Of a stretch of 64,000 nucleotides of DNA, positions 35,875 to 45,000 are shown one piece after another. Location of the stretch: assembly GCA_019745415.1 (NCBI GenBank), contig JAIETF010000005.1:62001-126000 (forward strand), read 5' to 3'. The DNA is from Candidatus Obscuribacterales bacterium (GTDB lineage Bacteria; Cyanobacteriota; Vampirovibrionia; Obscuribacterales; Obscuribacteraceae). Within the stretch, counting starts at the first letter, position 1; every line of letters starts with the position of its first letter. The translations under genes were made by a program, and so were the position numbers. Below the pieces are notes generated by a model. It worked only from the letters and a program-made list of their open reading frames with translations, searched no databases and had not been told where the DNA came from.

Positions 35875-37725
35875 ATGGCTTTTTTCAAGAATTTAAGCAT
35901 TGTTCTTCTTCTTCAGTTTGGCCTTTGGCAGGCTGCTGCAGCCTCTCCAAGCCAGGCTAATCAATCAGCTTCCTTGGCTCCACAATGGCTTGCTTATGAT
36001 GACAGTGTTTTTGAGCGAGCCCGCCGGGAAAAGAAACTAGTCTTGCTTGATTTAGAGGCTGTCTGGTGTCATTGGTGTCATGTCATGGACCATGAGACAT
36101 ATGGTGATGCAGAAGTGCAGAGAACTCTCAATAATGGTTATTTGGTAGTGAAGGTGGATCAGGACAAAAATCCCCTTCTCTCTGGTAAATATGAAGACTA
36201 TGGCTGGCCGGCGACAATTATCTTCGACTCTACCGGTCGCGAACTAGTCAAGAAACGCGGCTATATACCGCCCCTGAAAATGAGAGCCATGCTGGAGGGG
36301 TTTCTCAAAGATCCAACCCCGCTTAGCGAAAACCCTGCTGAGTCGGCGGATATATCAACCAGTGAAGTCGTCGCCTCGAATAAAGAGGAGGCGGGCTATT
36401 CTCAAGCGATTTATCAAGCTTTGCTGCGCAAGCATAAAGACGGCTATGACACCAAAAATGGTGGCTGGGGCTTTGGTCAGAAATTTCTTGACTGGGATTC
36501 TGTAGAGTACTCCATGCTTATGGCTGCCAAAGAAAGTGACCAGTCTTTCGATAAAAGGGCTAAGCAAACACTTGATGCTCAGCTGAATTTGCTTGATCCG
36601 GCCTTTGGCGGTGTTTATCAGTATTCTACTCATGGCGATTGGAAGCATCCGCACTTTGAAAAGATCATGCAGATGCAGGCTGAGAATATGCGGATTTACG
36701 CCCTCGCTGCCAAAGTTTACAAGAACCCTAAATATTTAGCTGCAGCAAAATCTATTGCTGCCTACTTGCAAGATTTTTTGCAGTCTCAAGACGGCGTCTT
36801 TTATACCAGTCAAGATGCCGACTTGGTGCAAGGCAAACACAGCGCCGATTATTTTAAGCAAGATCGGGCTGGTCGACTCAAGCTCGGGCAACCCATTATC
36901 GACAAGCATGTTTATGCCAGAGAAAATGGTTGGGCAATCACGGCTCTGGCTAATTTATATGCAGCAAGTGGTGACCGCGCTTATTTGAATTTAGCTGGTC
37001 GTGCCCTTGCTGGCATAGAGAAAAGTCATAGCAGCCAAGGTGGTTTCAGTCACGAAGCTATTTCGTCAAAAAGCGCTTCGGTCAAATTCTATCTTTCCGA
37101 CAACCTGGCTATGGCGCGCGCTTATTTGGCTTTGTATGCCGCCACCGGCGGGCGAGATTACTTAACCAAAGCTTGCCGACTAGCCGACTTTATCGATTCA
37201 CACTTTCGTGCATCGGCTCATCAGGGTTATGTCAATGCTGATAACAGTGCCGAAGCTTCAAGTGTTATAAAGCCTGTGGCTTTGCTCGATGACAATGTTA
37301 TGTTAGCGCGCTTTGCCAACTTACTTTATCGTTATACAGCCGAAGCGCGCTATCAGGAAATGAATCACCGCTGCCTTTCTTATCTGGGTTCGAAAGAGGC
37401 TGTTAACAAAAGGCAGATTCTTACAGCTGGTATTTTGTTGGCTGTGGAAGAGTCTCAGTCTGAGCCTTTTCATATCACCGTGGTTGGCGCAAAGAGTGAT
37501 GGCAATGCCGCTAAGTTATTCAGCTTTGCTGGCCAGTTGCCGATTACCTATTTACGTTTGGAATGGTTTGATAAGACTGAAGGGCCTTTGCCTGGAGCAA
37601 GTTTTGAATTGCCTGAATTGGAAAGGGCGGCAGCCTTTATCTGCTCGGGCGGTACTTGCTCTAGACCGTCCTTTGACCAGGCAAGTTTGCTAAAGTCATT
37701 TGAGAAACTAAAGTCAAGCAAGTAG
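35875..37725 (+). CDS. Secreted thioredoxin-domain protein, YyaL/DUF255-like
   Basis: Signal-like N-terminus, LLDLEAVWCHWCHVMDHETY; alpha/alpha-barrel-like C-terminal part. Start chosen at ATG 35875 (ORF opens 35821). Confidence 0.87.
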   Translation: MAFFKNLSIVLLLQFGLWQAAAASPSQANQSASLAPQWLAYDDSVFERARREKKLVLLDLEAVWCHWCHVMDHETYGDAEVQRTLNNGYLVVKVDQDKNPLLSGKYEDYGWPATIIFDSTGRELVKKRGYIPPLKMRAMLEGFLKDPTPLSENPAESADISTSEVVASNKEEAGYSQAIYQALLRKHKDGYDTKNGGWGFGQKFLDWDSVEYSMLMAAKESDQSFDKRAKQTLDAQLNLLDPAFGGVYQYSTHGDWKHPHFEKIMQMQAENMRIYALAAKVYKNPKYLAAAKSIAAYLQDFLQSQDGVFYTSQDADLVQGKHSADYFKQDRAGRLKLGQPIIDKHVYARENGWAITALANLYAASGDRAYLNLAGRALAGIEKSHSSQGGFSHEAISSKSASVKFYLSDNLAMARAYLALYAATGGRDYLTKACRLADFIDSHFRASAHQGYVNADNSAEASSVIKPVALLDDNVMLARFANLLYRYTAEARYQEMNHRCLSYLGSKEAVNKRQILTAGILLAVEESQSEPFHITVVGAKSDGNAAKLFSFAGQLPITYLRLEWFDKTEGPLPGASFELPELERAAAFICSGGTCSRPSFDQASLLKSFEKLKSSK

Positions 37726-37755
37726 AATGGGCTAGTCGAAGCCTAAAATCTTAGA

Positions 37756-38721
37756 TTGGTCGTTTCAGTACTTTTGTCGAGAGTCGAGACTAAAGTGATT
37801 ATTTCTCTCAAGAAGAATCGGTTGGCTATTCCAGCTTTAGCAATGTCAGCTTTGTCTTTGCTGGTTTTGGCGCCAGACTCTTATATATTGAGATTGTTAC
37901 CTGCCCAGTCTGCTGAAACCAACAAAGATAATCTGAAGCGTAAGTTTGACCAAGACTATGCGCTGCTTGCCCGAGAGCTAAGGCATTTTGTGCGCGATGG
38001 CGAAATCGACTATACCAGTTGGCAGAAAGATCAAAACGGTCTGAACCGATTTTTGAAGAGCCTTGCCGAGCTCAGAAGCACTGAGTACGAGACCTTTAGC
38101 CAAAGTGAAAGGCTGGCCTTTTGGCTTAATGCTTACAATGCTTTGATTATCAAAAGTGTGCTTGATCATTATCCTATTTCAGGCAAACTGGCGCACTATC
38201 CTCCCGATAGTTTCAGGCAGATACCCGGAGATTGGGAAGCGCAGAAGTTCACAGTCATGGGTAAAGAGATCACTCTTTATGAGATTGAGCACGAGAAGAT
38301 AAGGCGCGACCTGCCCGATGCCCGCACTCATTTTGCCGTGGTCTGTGCCTCGAGAAGTTGTGCCGAGATAGTGGCCCGACCATACAAAGCCCAGACTCTC
38401 GATGAAGATCTTGATAGTGCGGCGAAGCGCTTTATCAACGATGATGAAAATCTGCTACTCGATGTACCGGGCCGGCGCTTCAAGGTGTCGAAGATCTTTT
38501 CTTGGTTTACCTTAGATTTCGCCGGTAAGTCGGGGGCTTTGAACAAATTTCCCCCACCAAGCGACCAAGAAATAATTGCCGGCTATATCATGCCCTACTT
38601 AACCGACGAGAATAGAAATAAGCTGGTTACTCTCCTCAAGAATCTTCCTGAGGTACAGTTTGACTATATGCCTTACGACTGGTCATTGAACGACGCAAAG
38701 ACAGCCAAGGCGACAAATTAG
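37756..38721 (+). CDS. DUF547 domain-containing secreted protein
   Basis: RLAFWLNAYNALIIKSVLDHYP and HFAVVCASRSCAEIVARPYKAQTLDEDL. Confidence 0.85.
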   Translation: MVVSVLLSRVETKVIISLKKNRLAIPALAMSALSLLVLAPDSYILRLLPAQSAETNKDNLKRKFDQDYALLARELRHFVRDGEIDYTSWQKDQNGLNRFLKSLAELRSTEYETFSQSERLAFWLNAYNALIIKSVLDHYPISGKLAHYPPDSFRQIPGDWEAQKFTVMGKEITLYEIEHEKIRRDLPDARTHFAVVCASRSCAEIVARPYKAQTLDEDLDSAAKRFINDDENLLLDVPGRRFKVSKIFSWFTLDFAGKSGALNKFPPPSDQEIIAGYIMPYLTDENRNKLVTLLKNLPEVQFDYMPYDWSLNDAKTAKATN

Positions 38722-38742
38722 ACAGAGACAAACAAGGTAAGC

Positions 38743-39159
38743 TTAAGCGCTCTTCGGTCTGATTAGTTCAGCCATACGGACGAACCCTTCCCTGGCTTTG
38801 GGATCCGATTGAGCTTGGGCCATGCGTTCCAATCTGTCGGCCACCGGGTTGCGGTCAGCCTCTCCGAAGCCCCCCTGGGGGCTGAAGCCTAGGGCGATGG
38901 CCCCTTTGATCACGTTAAACTTGCCTGGGCTGACTGGTTCTTCGTTTTCCAAAAGTCCTTTGATGGTTTGCACAAGCCCGTCTCGCAGATTAGTCGCGGC
39001 GTTGCCCCCTGACCTCTCGAAGCGCTGCTCTTCGCTGACTTCTAGGTGTAAGCGGTTGGTTTCGGGTGCTTTGGCCTCGCTATGACCAGCCAGATTTCTG
39101 CCATCGTTTTTGTCAAACATATCTAGTGTAGCCTCTGTATTTAGCCGCGCCAATGCCAC
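38743..39159 (-). CDS. Hypothetical protein
   Basis: 138-aa ORF; likely start at internal ATG near 39120 (MFDKNDGRN). Confidence 0.5.
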   Translation of the reverse strand: MALARLNTEATLDMFDKNDGRNLAGHSEAKAPETNRLHLEVSEEQRFERSGGNAATNLRDGLVQTIKGLLENEEPVSPGKFNVIKGAIALGFSPQGGFGEADRNPVADRLERMAQAQSDPKAREGFVRMAELIRPKSA

Positions 39160-39223
39160 TTACTTTGTACCCTTTTCAAGCGAAGTTGAGACAAGCCTTA
39201 TTAGAATTTTAGGACTTCCGATG

Positions 39224-40450
39224 CTATTGAGTATCGCTATCTCTTTCTGACGGGGCTTCCCCTTCTTCTTTCATATCGCCCTTTAGGGCTGCCACTACAA
39301 AGTTTCCAGCAATTGCTTGACGCAGGCTGATACCTATCATAGGCGATGGGTCTGGTAAGGCATTGTTAAAGGCTCGGTCGGCATTGTTGTCGAAATGTCC
39401 AACCAGATGCAGCACTCTGCCGGCGCCGAAAGAGAAAGTAAGGGCAAGAATGCCAAGATTGCTACACTCTCGCTGCATAAGGGTGCGGCTGCGTGCTAAT
39501 ACCTGTACTTCTCTGCCGCGCAAGACTTTCACCGTTTGGCTGCGGTTTTCCAACTTCCAGTAGGCAACCCTGGGCATTCCTACGAGCAAAACCGGATCAT
39601 CATCCACAACCACAGCATCTACGACACTATTTTCAGTATAGTCGCTGTTCCATTCGACATAACCAGGAAAGGCCTTCTCAAGGCAGGAGTCTAGTGCCCA
39701 ATCGGTGGTGAGCAGATAACCGCCGTCTTGGACAAACTTGCGCACTTTCTTGAGGGCATCGGCGCCTAGATTGGCGCCGCAGTTAACCACCAGTATTTTG
39801 GTGCCGGAAAGGTCTGTATCGCCTACTTTGCTTGGCGGAATTCGGGTAAAGGGTAGTCCAAAACTGCGCAGGATATGACCGCTATCGTCCCATTGTCCCT
39901 TTATCTCGATGATTGTGGTGCGGGAGAAAGCCGCCAGGGCGCCGGTGTGATACTGTTCCAGCCAATTTTTAAATGTAGAGGGCTGGACAGCTATAGTCTG
40001 CGGTAAGTCTAAGAAGGGGGCTTGCTGTAGAAAGCGGGCGCTCATCTTGTCTAGTCCGCGGTAACTGCGGCTGGAGTTTCGGAAAGTGCTGGAGCTGATG
40101 CCGCCTGAAATTGTATTGGAGCCGGCCTTGATGGTTAGTACAGGATTGGCATTGCCTGCAGCCTGGTCCGGTGCGGATCTCCCTGCACTCTCATCGCCGC
40201 CATAGTCTCCTCTGCCTTGCGACTGGTCCACAAAATTGGGCTGGCCGCCGCCATAATTGCCGGCGTCGGAATCTTGGCTGCGTGGGCGTCTCGGTCTTTC
40301 CCTCACAACTTCTTGTTCGCCGTCGATCCAGCCATTTTCGTCTGCTTGGGCAGAGCCTACCGCAAAAGACAAGCCGAAAGTAAAAGCAAGGCTTAAGGCT
40401 ACTATGAATTTTGCTCTTTGGGCTGAATGGTACATGAGAACTGACCGCAA
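39224..40450 (-). CDS. Secreted hypothetical protein, DUF4159/ThuA-like fold suspected
   Basis: Signal peptide FIVALSLAFTFGLSFAVGSAQA; KILVVNCGANLGADALKKVRKFVQDGGYLLTTDWAL. Confidence 0.7.
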   Translation of the reverse strand: MRSVLMYHSAQRAKFIVALSLAFTFGLSFAVGSAQADENGWIDGEQEVVRERPRRPRSQDSDAGNYGGGQPNFVDQSQGRGDYGGDESAGRSAPDQAAGNANPVLTIKAGSNTISGGISSSTFRNSSRSYRGLDKMSARFLQQAPFLDLPQTIAVQPSTFKNWLEQYHTGALAAFSRTTIIEIKGQWDDSGHILRSFGLPFTRIPPSKVGDTDLSGTKILVVNCGANLGADALKKVRKFVQDGGYLLTTDWALDSCLEKAFPGYVEWNSDYTENSVVDAVVVDDDPVLLVGMPRVAYWKLENRSQTVKVLRGREVQVLARSRTLMQRECSNLGILALTFSFGAGRVLHLVGHFDNNADRAFNNALPDPSPMIGISLRQAIAGNFVVAALKGDMKEEGEAPSERDSDTQ

Positions 40451-40509
40451 TCGAGGGCTGAGCCTGTAGTATAAACTACCGACTTTTGCAAAAGATTATT
40501 CCCGACTAT

Positions 40510-40743
40510 TCAGGCAGACTTTTTATTGCCAGTATCGCCTTCACTGCAACTGCCGCCGTCGCCGTCTTTGCTTTCAGCTTTGCTTGCGCTACCCAGATCT
40601 TCGTCCATTTCATCCATCGCTCGTCTAATCGAGGCGAGGGCTTTGAGGTTAGGCCAAATAGATTCTTTCATTTCTTCGAAGTCGTATTCGCCGATTTCTC
40701 TTCTTTCATAGCGTTTGCATACATCTTCCCAAAGTTCGAACAA
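40510..40743 (-). CDS. Small hypothetical protein; 5' end probably extends to 40853 across a 1-nt frame disruption
   Basis: ELWEDVCKRYERREIGEYDFEEMKE looks coding; open, protein-like sequence continues upstream of the annotated TTG. Confidence 0.55.
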   Translation of the reverse strand: MFELWEDVCKRYERREIGEYDFEEMKESIWPNLKALASIRRAMDEMDEDLGSASKAESKDGDGGSCSEGDTGNKKSA

Positions 40744-41030
40744 GGCCTTGGGACATAAAGTCTCCCTGGCCTTCTTTTGGAAGGTTAAGAGGTCGAAAGC
40801 TTCTATGATCGTAAACCTCAGAAAATGACAACGCCTATTTCTAGAGTGCCCATTTCCCAGCTATCTGTCAAGTTATTCTTTAGATTTGCAGAATCGCTAT
40901 CGCAACCAGGGGTGGTGACAGAGGTGGTGTAGTAGGTCGCCCGCATGGCTTGTGTATATCTCTTAAAGCCCCGACGGACTCAAGGTAAACCTTGAGCCCG
41001 CCCCTTTTGTCTGGAAAAGCTGTTCGAAAA

Positions 41031-41306
41031 CTATTCGAAATGCAAGTTGCCTTGATAGACATCTTTAACTGGGACTGTTTCATAAAGAGCCCTGTCCACA
41101 AGTCCGTTCAAATAGCGGCTTATTTTTGCCGCCACTTGTTTGAGATTTGGTTTCTGGGTCTTAATTTCGTGCACCAGTCTGGCAAAACTGAGATGGCGTC
41201 TCTTTTGCGAGTCTGCCAAGGTTATTTCGTTCAGGTCTTTCAGATTAAGTCTCTGCAGTCCTCTCATATCCTCTACAGCTGCCATCTTGTTGCCTCGCCT
41301 ACGCAT
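41031..41306 (-). CDS. Small hypothetical protein; 5' end probably extends to 41358 across a 1-nt frame disruption
   Basis: Amphipathic charged ORF; protein-like LTTLDYYQAIENE continues upstream of the annotated ATG. Confidence 0.55.
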   Translation of the reverse strand: MRRRGNKMAAVEDMRGLQRLNLKDLNEITLADSQKRRHLSFARLVHEIKTQKPNLKQVAAKISRYLNGLVDRALYETVPVKDVYQGNLHFE

Positions 41307-41386
41307 TTCGTTTTCGATGGCTTGATAGTAATCGAGAGTTGTGAGTTTTTTGTGGCATAAAATTGCCGCAGAAAAAAATTTTGAAA

Positions 41387-41836
41387 CTACTTATTTTTTC
41401 TGATAGCATCCACTGCTATATCAAAAGGAGGAAGCATACGGAGAGCATCTCCAGCTTGATTGGCTCTTCTTCTTGCTTCTTCGGAAGAAATCGGTTCATC
41501 TTTTTGCGGTTTTTTATCTTGCCCTTTTGCCGCCTGTTCAGCCGGCGTGTCATAGACATCTTTATCTTTATTGAAGCCGTTTTTGACCTTGTCGGTCCAA
41601 GATTTGAATTCCACCTTGATGTCTTTGGGATTGCCTCTCTCGTCGAGGTCTATCGAAACTTTAGGAAGTTTGGGATCGTTAGCTTGTGAATCGGCCAAGT
41701 CTTTCATTCTTTGCATATGAATACGGCGGTCAATGGGGTCCATGCCGTTGATTTCGTCGCTCAGGTTTTCACCCTTGCGTGCTTTATCTAAAAGATGCGC
41801 CGGTCTTTCTTCTCTGCCGACCTGTTTATCAGTCAT
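41387..41836 (-). CDS. Hypothetical hydrophilic protein
   Basis: MTDKQVGREERPAHLLDKARKGE..; divergent from the 42035 gene. ORF opens at 41857. Confidence 0.6.
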   Translation of the reverse strand: MTDKQVGREERPAHLLDKARKGENLSDEINGMDPIDRRIHMQRMKDLADSQANDPKLPKVSIDLDERGNPKDIKVEFKSWTDKVKNGFNKDKDVYDTPAEQAAKGQDKKPQKDEPISSEEARRRANQAGDALRMLPPFDIAVDAIRKNK

Positions 41837-42034
41837 GGTTCTTCCCCGTGTTGCCAATGCTTCCAGCGTGGCCTGCTCTGACCATCCGCTAATTACTTAT
41901 ACCCATATATGGGATTGAATCTTCGGCTTTTCGGGAACTATTAACTGTGGTGGTTTCCCCATTGAAAGGTAGCAGTGGGGGGCCTACTCTAAATATAGGT
42001 AAGTGCGTCTATTACCCTGTGCTCAGGCGGCAGA

Positions 42035-45000
42035 ATGGCAGAATCGCGGGATCACATAACAGATAAAGGCAAGAAGCTTGACGAGGGCAATTATGTCCTT
42101 GATGACCCTTTGGCAATTGCCGCCAGGCAAATAGCCGAAAGAGATAAAGCGAACCAGAGCAAGTCCTTACTCGATAGGACAGTCGAGTTCTTTTATGATG
42201 CTGAGAAGCCTAAGCTAGATGCCCTCAAGCAGGTCGGCTTAAAGGCTTACGACGCTAATCAGCGTGGCGATAAAGCAGCTTTCGAAGCCCTTAAGCCGGA
42301 ACTGAAGAAGGCGCTAGAGGATGATAAGAAGGCTGCCACACATCAGACTGAAGTAAATTTTTATGCCGGCAGTTTCGCCAAAGCGGTTCCTCTTTTTGCC
42401 GGCAGCCGCAGCAAGATGCTTTTGGCTGCCTCGGTGGGAGTGAACGCCCTCGACCAAGTGAAAAGCAACGACGATGCCGGTTCAGCTGCTCTTCACGCCG
42501 CTATGGGTGGACTGAAGGGCTTTGCACTTAAGAAGACTTTTGATCATCTGGCGCCGAAGACTTTCTTTGGCGCAGGCAAGACTGCAACAGCCTCTCTCGA
42601 ATACGGCAATGTCGCCACCAAGGGCTTAGCTCTCGGTGGATTGTCCAGGCTTTATGAGACCGGCCTTTCTTCTTCTACCTACATAGACAAAGAGACCGGT
42701 CAGGTTTCGCTTGCCAAAGGGGTGAAGGAAACTTTCGCCACTACTCTCAATCCTGGGGCTATGGCTCTTGATGCGGCGCTATTTATGGGTGCCCATGGGG
42801 CCTTTAAACAAGTAGCTAAAGCTGGCGAGAGGGCCGTGGAGAGTTCACCTACTCTAAGTGCGCTTGCTTCATCCAAGGTCGGCACCTTCCTTAAGGAAGG
42901 ACAGGTCTTAAGCAATACCGGTATGGGTGCTACATTTGGCTTGGCAACCGGATCTTCGCAGGAACTGATTAGGCAGTATAAGAGCGGCGAAGCTATCGAT
43001 CCCTATGAAATTATGCGTCGAGGTGCACTGCAGGCGATTACCGATGGACTGGCCGGCACAACCGGGTCTTCCATGGTTCATGGCGGTAAGCTCTTGCAAA
43101 GTCGCTTGAGCGAAGGGCAGCCGACCATTCCGGCTCGCGCTTTTGCCGGTGATGAGGCGCCTTTGGTTGATAAAGCCTCTGATAAGCCCGCTGATGCACC
43201 TAAAGATAATGCCGCTGCAGCCGCAGAGCCAGGGGCAGTCAAAGACGGCGATGCCGCCCTCCGCAGTTCTGATGGTCAAACTCGCCCTGCCGATGCCGAA
43301 ACCAGAACTTCTGATGGTCGAACTCGCCCTGCCGATGCCGAAGCCAGACCGGCCGATGCCGAAACCAGACCGGCCGATGCCGAAACCAGACCGGCCGATG
43401 CCGAAACCAGACCGGCTGATGCTGAAACCAGACCGGCCGATGCCGAAGCCAGACCGGCCGATGCCGAAACTAGACCGGCCGATGCCGAAACCAGACCGGC
43501 CGATGCCGAGACCAGACCGGCTGATGCTGAGACCAGACCGGTTGATGCCGAGAACTTAAGAGAGGCGGCAAAGCCAGCTGATGTGCAGACTTCAATGGAA
43601 GTCAGTCTCGATCTTGGTACTTTACCGAAACTTTCTTCCCAAGAAGTAGCCGCCCGCGGTCTCGATAGAGAAGGTTTATCTCCGGCGATTGAAGGTTTGG
43701 GCGATTTAGCTCAAGCCAGAACTGCCAAGTTTGTGGAAGTAAACGAGCCGGCTAAGTATGCCAGGAAGGCTAGTTATGAGATGACCGAGGCTCAGCGCCC
43801 GGTTTTTGAAGAAGGCATCAAATTGATTCAGGGTGTCTTTAATGCTCATTCCAATCCCAAAGACGTGGTGCGCTTCCTTGAATATGGCGCAGGGCGTGGG
43901 CAAGAAGTAAAAGCTCAATTTGAGCAGATGGCAAAAGACTATAAAGACCTGGGTAATGTTCAGGTTCAGAAGCTAATAGAAGTAGCTATGAAAGCTACAC
44001 CTGAGTCGGTTGCCGTAGCTGAAAGGGGGTTCGACCTGGCTGACCGCGCCTCTCGACCCGGTGTGGAAACTTTCGGACAAGAGTATCGCGACTTAGTGGA
44101 ATTCGCCTGGGGCGCCGGTCGCGATGCCCAGGGTACGGTGCGCATTACTTCTGAGCTTTTAGGTCACCCTGGCATGAATCGTCTCTTAGGCGAAGTCTAT
44201 GCTGGTTCGAATGGTCTCACCCGGGAGGTGGCCGATAGGCGCCCGGTTGATTGGGGCGATACACCGCCTGCTGCTCGCGACTTGCTCAGGCAGATCATCG
44301 GACACCGCCCGCGCAATGCCGATGAGCACATAATTCTAAAAGAAGGCATTCATATATGGGCCGATAGATTCCCTCAGCATGTTGGTGTTTTGCATCAGTT
44401 CGCTCGTGTCTCCGCCAATGGCGATATTGCCGCCATGATTGACTCACGCCTCGGCACAGACTATTTCTCTCGTTTCCGCGATAGTCATATCACAGAGCTG
44501 CCCGACGCTCCGGATGCCGCCCGAGCTGCTGGTCCCGAGCCGGTGGCTGAAGGTGACAATGTGCAGCCCAAGCCGGTTGAGACCAAGGAAGCTGAAGGTC
44601 CCGCCGTGGTACACGAACCCGGTAAGGTGACAGTTTATCCTGAACGGCTCTATGCCGACTTTGAGGGAGCAAGCGGAGCTGCTAAGCAAGCGCGAGCCCA
44701 TTTGCTTTCCGACCACATAGGCTCTATGTCTGATGCCCAGTTCATCAATTGGCTCAAGTATCTGCACAGCCCTGTCGAGAGACCCGGCGCTCCTGCCGGT
44801 TTGTCCAATCTGAACGCTATGGGTATGAGTCGCTCGGCTGTTTTGAGTAGACCGGAAGTGGTGGCTTTAGTTACAGATCCGGCTTCTGCCCCTGTAGATG
44901 TGGCTACTATACGCAACTTCCTTGCCGCTCCAGCCAAGTCTCAGTCTGGTTCTATGCCGGTTGAATTGTCCGACTATCTTGGCTATCGCCTAGAAGCTTC

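Noticed and set aside
43280-43551. Regular ~21-bp repeats resembling a CRISPR-like array
   Set aside because: Units are contiguous, in-frame heptad codons with no unique spacers, inside a long ORF.
43143-43559. Overlapping 138-aa ORF rich in MPKPDRP
   Set aside because: Out-of-frame shadow of the (T/A)RPADAE repeat in the 1430-aa gene.
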